A DNA stretch of 64,000 nt, taken from contig OZ038526.1 in assembly GCA_964036665.1 (NCBI GenBank), positions 27,404,001 to 27,468,000 on the forward strand. The letters are read 5' to 3'. The notes under the pieces were generated by a model. That model saw only the letters and a program-made list of their open reading frames with translations, ran no database searches and was not told the origin of the DNA. The position numbers and the translations under genes are program-made. Below, one piece after another: positions 57,631 to 64,000 of this stretch; position 1 is the stretch's first letter, and each line of letters begins with the position of its first letter. Origin of the DNA: Gordius sp. MW1. Lineage: Eukaryota; Nematomorpha; Gordioida; Gordea; Gordiidae.

Positions 57631-59047
57631 CACTTCGTAGGTCGGGTGGGGTCATGAGGACCCCAAGGCGTTTAAAAATGCTGTACAAAATAAGTTATAG
57701 AATGTTATGAATTCATTTCTTCAGCTTAACAAAATTTACGCTAGAATATCTCTGCAAAATTTAGATAGTTTAAATAGTTTTAAAGATAGAGAGTGTTAGA
57801 AGCCCGGGGTCTTTCAGGACCCCACCTTCCATAATATGGAGAGAAAAAAATGCAACATTTTTTTTTTGAATTATATTATTAAAACCCATTATTTTAAACC
57901 CATCTGTGAAGATTACTTTGTATACATTTCTTTTTATTTAAGATATTCTAAATATAAACTCTGATTTTAACATGTTACTTTTTTCTCGTGGTATTTTAAA
58001 GTGCTATTTGTGTGATTTTCCCCACATTTTTTGATTTTTAATATGTGTAATCTTAAAAAGTGTAGTATTTTTGATAGTTCTTTGTCTGAAGATGGTATAT
58101 AATAACAGTTATAACATTTTATCAAGTAATTATTGATGATTCTGATAATTACATCGGCATGAGTAGTCATGAATTTGAGAACAGGAGATCAAGATGAAGA
58201 AGAGTTAATTGTTCTGCCTAACAAAAATAGTTACTTTTATAGGAAATAACTTAGAAGTTATATTATATATTTCAAAGGGAAAGACAATACTAAGTAGCAC
58301 AAAAATTGTCTTAATAAAAATGTTGGAACAAGGAACATAATATTGTATTGCATTTAACTGGAGTAAAGATATATGAACGGGCAGCCAAAATTCCTCTTGA
58401 TTGTTTTAAAATAATTATTGCAGATGAAATAGTGAAGAGCATAGTGAAATTTAGCAAATTTGTGACTATATAATTATACCTATGTATAAAGTGTATATGT
58501 AACTATTATATAGCCTCATAAAATTCCTTATGTAAATTTTTTCATTTAAATATTGCCCTTATTCTTAATTTTTATATTTTATTATGTATCTGTATAAAAA
58601 TTTATAAAATAATAATTAAATTTATAACAATATGAGTTGAGACCAATAGTAACTTTTTTGCCTAAAAAATAAAAGCCAAAAATTGCCTAAGTTTGAAATC
58701 TCTATTTTCTTTGTTTTTAGGTTATTTTTTACCAACTTTCCCACATTTATAGTTTCAATCTTCTTTTATATAATCTTATTGATTAAACCATAAAATAAAA
58801 TATATTTTTTTTGGTATGAGCCAAAATAGTCATTAGGGGAAAAATTTTGGGGTTAGCTCTAATTATAGGTATAAAATTTAAACCACTTGATTGAATATTA
58901 ATAATCGTTTAAGAGTTGAAATACTATTCTTGCAAATTTTGACATGTTTATGTTACAAAGCAACTAAGTTATAGCTATTTAATATTTGGGGTCACCATGA
59001 CCCCAAATACCATCCGTGTTCGCTTTTTTGACCCAACCTACGAAGGG
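57631..59047. mobile_element. piggyBac-like element (1417 bp) with TTAA target sites
   Basis: It is bordered by TTAA on both sides (57627-57630 and 59048-59051). Ends are CACTTCGTAGGTCGGGT and the inverse ACCCAACCTACGAAGGG. Palindromes built on GGGGTC...GACCCC occur near both ends and at about 57797-57830. A minus-strand frame (57967-58170) contains CYNCYYIPSSDKEL and KKCGENH, loosely like the Cys-rich end of piggyBac transposases. Most of the transposase is missing. Duplicon A lacks the block. Confidence 0.82.
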
Positions 59048-59369
59048 TTAAGTGATTAAATAGAAGAAAAAAATTATATGGGCCATTTTGCTAAGGCACA
59101 TATTGAAGACATCAAAAAGTCAAATATGTACCATTAATTTGGAGACCTGTACTGGACTGTAATTTCACGCAAGATGGCACATGTAATCTCAAATTTAACT
59201 GTAAGGTTTAAGCAATGGTCTGGTTAGTGTTTAAACTAAACGAGCAAAAAATGTGCATGATTTGGATCCCATCAGGAACTGAAAGCCTTTATCATAATTC
59301 CGTCTCAAACATGGTTTATCTTAACCATTAACTCACTTTACTTCCATTTTTTATAAATTGCTTGAAATA

Positions 59370-59561
59370 GTGTTGTAAAATGGGTTTTGTTTGATCGGCC
59401 TTTGTTTTTAGTCGACTAAACATGTACAGACCAAAGGTTTGACCAAAAATCCTTTGGTCTGTTTATGCAACTAAAAAAGACAGAGCATAAAACCTTTGAT
59501 GTGTTTATGTTTGGTCGACTAAAACCAAAGGTCGACCAAACAAAACGAGCCGTTTTTAACA
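59370..59561. mobile_element. Foldback MITE (~190 bp)
   Basis: Terminal inverted repeats of about 55 bp, with AGTGTT and AACACT at the ends, both arms carrying CTTTG-TTTTAGTCGAC. No target duplication could be fixed, because the matching part of duplicon A is diverged. Confidence 0.7.
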
Positions 59562-59639
59562 CTTGTCACGAAAAATTCCAAATCCATTGATTTTATACAC
59601 GTAGGTTATACTAACTTCGCACAAACTTTCATGTTCATT

Positions 59640-61660
59640 CCCTATTTGGCGTCGCGAGTAGAATTTTGAGCCGTCATGGATTCATTAAAAATAGTATATT
59701 TGGTAGAGTTTTTCTTGCAATCCTGAGAGCATACCTATCTTTGCTTGGGTCCCGAGTAACTTATCAACGCATTATGGGTGTTAGTGGAAGATGTCCTTCC
59801 AGTTAACTTATCTGAATTGGAGTTCTGGGAACTAGCAAACATGATAAAAAATACAAAAGAAGACGAGAAATTGCTCCCTATGCCAAAGATTTATTCTCGG
59901 TAACATTTGCCAGATGATGAGTAAGTCTGTGAAATATTGCGTAACTTAGTGATAGATTGAAAGTTTAAAATGGGCTAATTGAACTGCTGGCTAATAAATT
60001 AATTTATTCTTAGTTTACGTCGCACTATCACAAGACAGCTTAATGGCGATTAAATGAACAAAGCCGTTAAAAGGTCCATAGGAGATCGATGAATGAAACC
60101 GTCCTTCCAATTGAGATTGATTTACTGTGGACACTAGAAAACTAGCCACATTTAACTAGGGTAAACCAAGCTTTATATTTTAACACTTGTTATTTGTATT
60201 CAGAATAATTTGGTACAGTTTTTGTTGGATACGGATCATCCGTGATCGCTTTTAATAAGCTCAGGATAGAATATTTACCGAGCGCCCTGCCCGCCTGGAG
60301 CAAACGCGGAAATGGCTGCCAATTTTGTGGTAGATGTGAAGTTACCGCCCTTGCTTCAAAAAGCTGCCTAAAACCCTAAAGTTATATTGGAAAAAGTCTC
60401 CGGAACTTAGGAACATCCATGAATAATGTAAACTTCGTCAATGAGCATCGAAGATTCGAAATGTAAAAAAGAACAATAATGAAAAGAGAATCCGGTATGT
60501 GACGGTATAGAAGAATGCGAAAAGCGGTGAAGGACTTATAATTCAACGTGGCAATGGAAAAGGGATGAGGCCGGTATTTATCTCCCTCGATTAGTTCCCT
60601 TACCATAGAGGCGGATTCGAAATTATAGGACAAATGTGTGAAGGGCGTTAAGGACGCCAGGTGACTTTTTTCTGGCAAGTTTTTTAATGCCAGAGTGATG
60701 GAAGTGTTAGGCTTTGCATCACCATCGCTTTACAGTTAATTTTCTCAAGGATTAAACCCCATCCTGAAATTGACGATGGATTTAATTAATTGAAAAACGT
60801 GTGGCAGACAAGATGGGAAACAAACAACTTTCTAATATTTTCCTAGGGACAAGTGCCTTTTGGGTCAAATTCTTCAACGGCCATTTGTAGAAAACAATGG
60901 ATAATTTATTAAGGCCATGGAAGGCGTGATGGTATATATTGACCATTTATTGTTAATGGGGGAAACAGAGAATAACTATAACAGATTAACGCACTCACAA
61001 CGTTGCCCAAATGGGGTTGCGTCCCGAACTTTTTTAAAACATTTGGTGATGTATAAGTGACGTTCTTGGGATATATCATCGGCAACAAGGGTACAGGTGA
61101 ACGACGAGCATTCAAAGATGGTCGCTGAATAGAGCTAACTAATAATAATTAGTAATACTTCATATAGTTTATATCACAAGTCACGAAATGTAAACATATT
61201 AACACGCAGTTGATCCCGCCCATCCAGACGACAATGAAGATAAACACAGTGTTCCAGTGGGGCGAAGAGCAAAGGTCATCTTTGAAAAATATCAAGCCGC
61301 GCTCATCACCTTCCTAGTGCTGGCATACAATCTGACTTGAGATGACAAGATACCATTAGGGGCAATATTACACTAGCGACAGCGGGGTAAAGAATGGATA
61401 TTAGTAGCGTAAACATCAAGAGCTGAGTGAGTTTACGGCCGATATTCTGCAAGGCTTAAACGCATCTTCTAGAGCACCTTATAAGATGATTAGATTTTCG
61501 ACCCAAGCCAAGTACGCAACCTTTAATAAATTTACCTTGCTCCTATTCAAAGAACCTTTAAATAGAAGGTTTACTATCGCTAATGTGACTATTCATTATT
61601 TTTTAGGTAGTAAAAATGTCATGGATCTAACTGCTTTATATTTACTATTTGTGCGAAATA
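59640..61660 (+). pseudogene. Ty3/Gypsy relic, duplicon B
   Basis: Counterpart of 33960-35960. The protease site has the same one-base loss (TTGTTGGATACGG then ATCATCC at about 60225). RT has VYIDHLLLMGETENNY, with His in place of one catalytic Asp (Asn in A). The FLGY segment and RNase H-like remnants follow to about 61560. Confidence 0.8.
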
Positions 61661-62029
61661 TGGCAATTAAGTTTTCCCTTTAATACATATCAAAAGTATA
61701 CACGTGGAAGAATGTCTTTGGCGTGTCAGGATAAACGTAGGTTAGGATATAATATTCTAAATATTTAACTATCATTTTCTTTGACAACATTTGCAAGATG
61801 AGAATAAGCTATTTTCTATTATATTTAGGTGTATATAAGTACGGCCTATGACTAGAGTCGGGCCCTATGGGCTAGCCCAACTCGACGCTTGAGTCCTTAT
61901 AGTAACAGATTATAGTCTAACTATTGGAAATACATTATTTTTGATTAAACAAGATTCTTTGAAATCAATATAACGGAAGTAATTTGTACAATCAAAATAG
62001 CCTTTCTGGCCTATGCCTTTTCAATTATT

Positions 62030-63662
62030 AATTATTTATTAATTGCTATGCAATTTATGGGATCGTTTTTTGGTGTCCGTCGTCCGTCGTCCGTCGTCCG
62101 TCGTCCGTCGTCCGTCGTCCGTTACCCTATCTATTTGCATTGGGTATATTAGGTTATCGCTTTTTTAAATTAATGGATGAGAAAGAGGTGCCCCACCCCT
62201 CATCTCTATCTCCCTCGCTGTGTTATTTTTTAAATTAATGCATAAGAGGTGCCCCACCCCTCATCTCTATCTCCCTCGGTGTGTTATATATAAGATTTGT
62301 TAAATTATCTATTATATAATAAACATAGATAAAAGTTGTGCTATGCAATTTAACTAGTTATATAATAAACATAAATAAAAGTTGTTTACTTTTAATTGCT
62401 ATGCAATTTAACTAGTTTTGGTTATATAATAAATATAGATAAAAGTTGTTTACTTTTAATGCTATGCAATTTAACTAGTTGTAAATAAACATAAATAAAA
62501 GTTGTTTACTTTCTAATTGCTATGCAATTTAACTAGTTTTGGGGTTGGAATCCCGGAGTTTTTTTGACTCTTATGATTGTTCTTGTTACTATCATTGATA
62601 ATAAGAATTTTTGGCCGTCCGCTGGCTGCTGACCAATGAAAAAAATGACCATTGGCCAAAATGTGAATCGAAATTATTTTTTTCGTTTTTTTTGACTACT
62701 ATAATTGTTCCTGTTTCTACCATTGCTATTATGACTTTTTGGCCGTCCGCTGGCTGCTGACCAATGTTATATAATAAACATAAATAAAAGTTGTTTACTT
62801 TTAATTGCTATGCAATTTAACTAGTTTTTGGGTTAGAATCCCGGAGTTTTTTTTGACTTTTATGATTGTTCTTGTTACTATCATTGATAATAAGACTTTT
62901 TGGCCGTCCGTTGGCTGCTGACCAATGAAAAAAATGACCATTGGCCAAAATGTGAATCCGAGTTTATTTTTTCGTTTTTTTTGACTATTATGATTGTTCC
63001 TGTTACTACCATTGCTATTATGACTTTTTGGCCGTCCGCTGGCTCCTGACCGATGGAAAAAATGACCATTGGCCAAAATGTGAATCGAAATTGTTTTTTT
63101 CGTTTTTTTTGACTATTATGATTGTTCCTGTTCCTACCATTGCTATTATGACTTTTTGGCCGTCCGCTGGCTGCTGACCAATGGAATAAAATGACCATTG
63201 GCCAAAATGTGATTCGAAAACTTTTATTTCGTTTTTTTTGACTATTATGAATTTATATCCACTTTTATTGTGTCCTGGCTGCTGACCAATGGAAAAAAAT
63301 GACCATTGGCCAAAATGTGATTCGAAAATTTTTTTTTCGTTTTTTTTACTCTTGTGAATTTATATCCACTTTTACCGTGTGCTGGCTGCTGACCAATGGA
63401 AAAAAATGACCATTGGCCAAAATGTGAATCCGAGTTTATTTTTTCGTTTTTTTTGACTATTATGATTGTTCCTGTTACTACCATTGCTATTATAACTTTT
63501 TGGCCGTCCGCTGGCTCCTGACCGATGGAAAAAATGACCATTGGCCAAAATGTGATTCGAAATTTTTTTTTTTCGTTTTTTTTGACTTATGAATATATAT
63601 CCACTTTTACCGTGTCCTGGCTGCTTACCAATGAAAAAAATGACCATTGGCCAAATTTTATA
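62030..63662 (-). repeat. Satellite complex, copy 3 (inverted)
   Basis: This is the reverse-complement order of 42400-43835: CTATGCAATTTATGGG and CGTCGTCC repeats (62040-62125), two CCCCACCCCTCATCTC units (62190-62275), the 60-bp minisatellite (62310-62530), then TGACCAATG...CATTGGCC tandem units to 63655. Open frames in it (for example 62801-63076, 63245-63541) are repeat artefacts. Confidence 0.92.
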
Positions 63663-64000
63663 TATAACCTAAAAATTTATTATAGATGGTCTAACAGACA
63701 GCCAACTATGTAATATATATTTTTAACCTTATAAATGCATATATATTTTTTTATTGGGTTAATATATTTCATTTAATTAGATTGTGATTTCATAGAAAAC
63801 CTAAAAAGTAATATTTAAAAAAATAATATAGGTATTAGATTCTAATTTACGATAAAATATATCGATAGAAACTAACACAAAATTCGAAACCTCCTTCAAA
63901 GGTATAAGCATAGCCCGTTATTTCTAATTAAATTGAATCTACTATTAAACTCAGACACGAATTGTACTTTATTAGATGGCGCGCGTAAGTTCGTGTCATA
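63662..64000. other. AT-rich DNA to the window edge
   Basis: Nothing recognised. Confidence 0.5.

Larger units (their letters stand above)
54640..62025. repeat. Duplicon B (paired with 31030-37960)
   Basis: It is colinear with duplicon A. Unique to B are a hAT-type element (54855-55707), a piggyBac-like element (57631-59047) and a MITE (about 59370-59561). It stops at about 62025, where the inverted satellite complex begins within the sequence CTTTTCAATTA that A continues past at 37960. Confidence 0.9.

Noticed and set aside
62801..63647. Several overlapping minus-strand open frames with repeated MVIFFIGQQPADGQK-like text
   Set aside because: They are translations of the tandem CCAATGG satellite; the same text occurs in unrelated frames at 42.8 and 50.6 kb.

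Overview
The window is AT-rich, intron-containing animal DNA, most likely from an invertebrate; I cannot name the species. The evidence is GT-AG introns, a rhodopsin-like seven-transmembrane receptor family, and the transposon mix: RTE-type LINEs, Ty3/Gypsy elements, hAT, piggyBac-like, PIF/Harbinger and Helitron relics, and tRNA-like repeats. Nothing looks bacterial. There is almost no host coding sequence outside the receptor exons. Nearly every recognisable reading frame is a decayed mobile element.

Layout. 0-2.5 kb: RTE LINE. 2.5-3.5 kb: segment duplicated at 46.2-47.2 kb. 3.6 kb: G-run MITE. 4.1-7.3 kb: Gypsy element whose integrase is split by a 994-bp LTR foldback. 8.0-9.0 kb: MITE. 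10.5-12.4 kb: hAT element with tiny introns. 12.4-13.5 kb: receptor pseudogene. 14.2-18.2 kb: second Gypsy family, minus strand, with an internal inversion. 18.2-19.6 kb: Helitron. 19.6-21.3 kb: hAT relics. 22-26.4 kb: two RTE copies. 26.9-28.0 kb: Helitron and Harbinger relics. 28.3-29.7 kb: G-run MITEs and a Helitron end. 31.0-38.0 kb: duplicon A. 38.2 kb: short Helitron. 38.7-39.6 kb: receptor exon 1. 40.4-41.2 kb: RTE. 42.0-43.8 and 47.2-51.6 kb: satellite complex. 45.5-46.1 kb: hAT MITE. 51.6-54.5 kb: second copy of the first Gypsy family. 54.6-62.0 kb: duplicon B. 62.0-63.7 kb: the satellite complex in inverted orientation.

The only likely host gene family is the receptor. Exon 1 (TM1-5, DRY motif) is intact at 38.7-39.6 kb on the minus strand. 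Exon 2 (TM6-7, NFYIY motif) lies downstream at 31.7-32.1 kb in duplicon A and again at 56.3-56.7 kb in duplicon B. A broken plus-strand paralogue at 12.4-13.5 kb keeps the two exons about 80 bp apart, which shows the ancestral gene order. The loci look like a locally expanding receptor cluster that has been invaded by transposons.

The duplicons, and other repeated segments, act as natural filled-site/empty-site pairs. They let insertions be delimited from this one sequence and ordered in time: Gypsy decay came first, then duplication, then separate RTE, piggyBac-like, hAT and MITE insertions in one copy or the other. Coordinates of degenerate elements are approximate; those with target-site duplications are exact to within a few bases.
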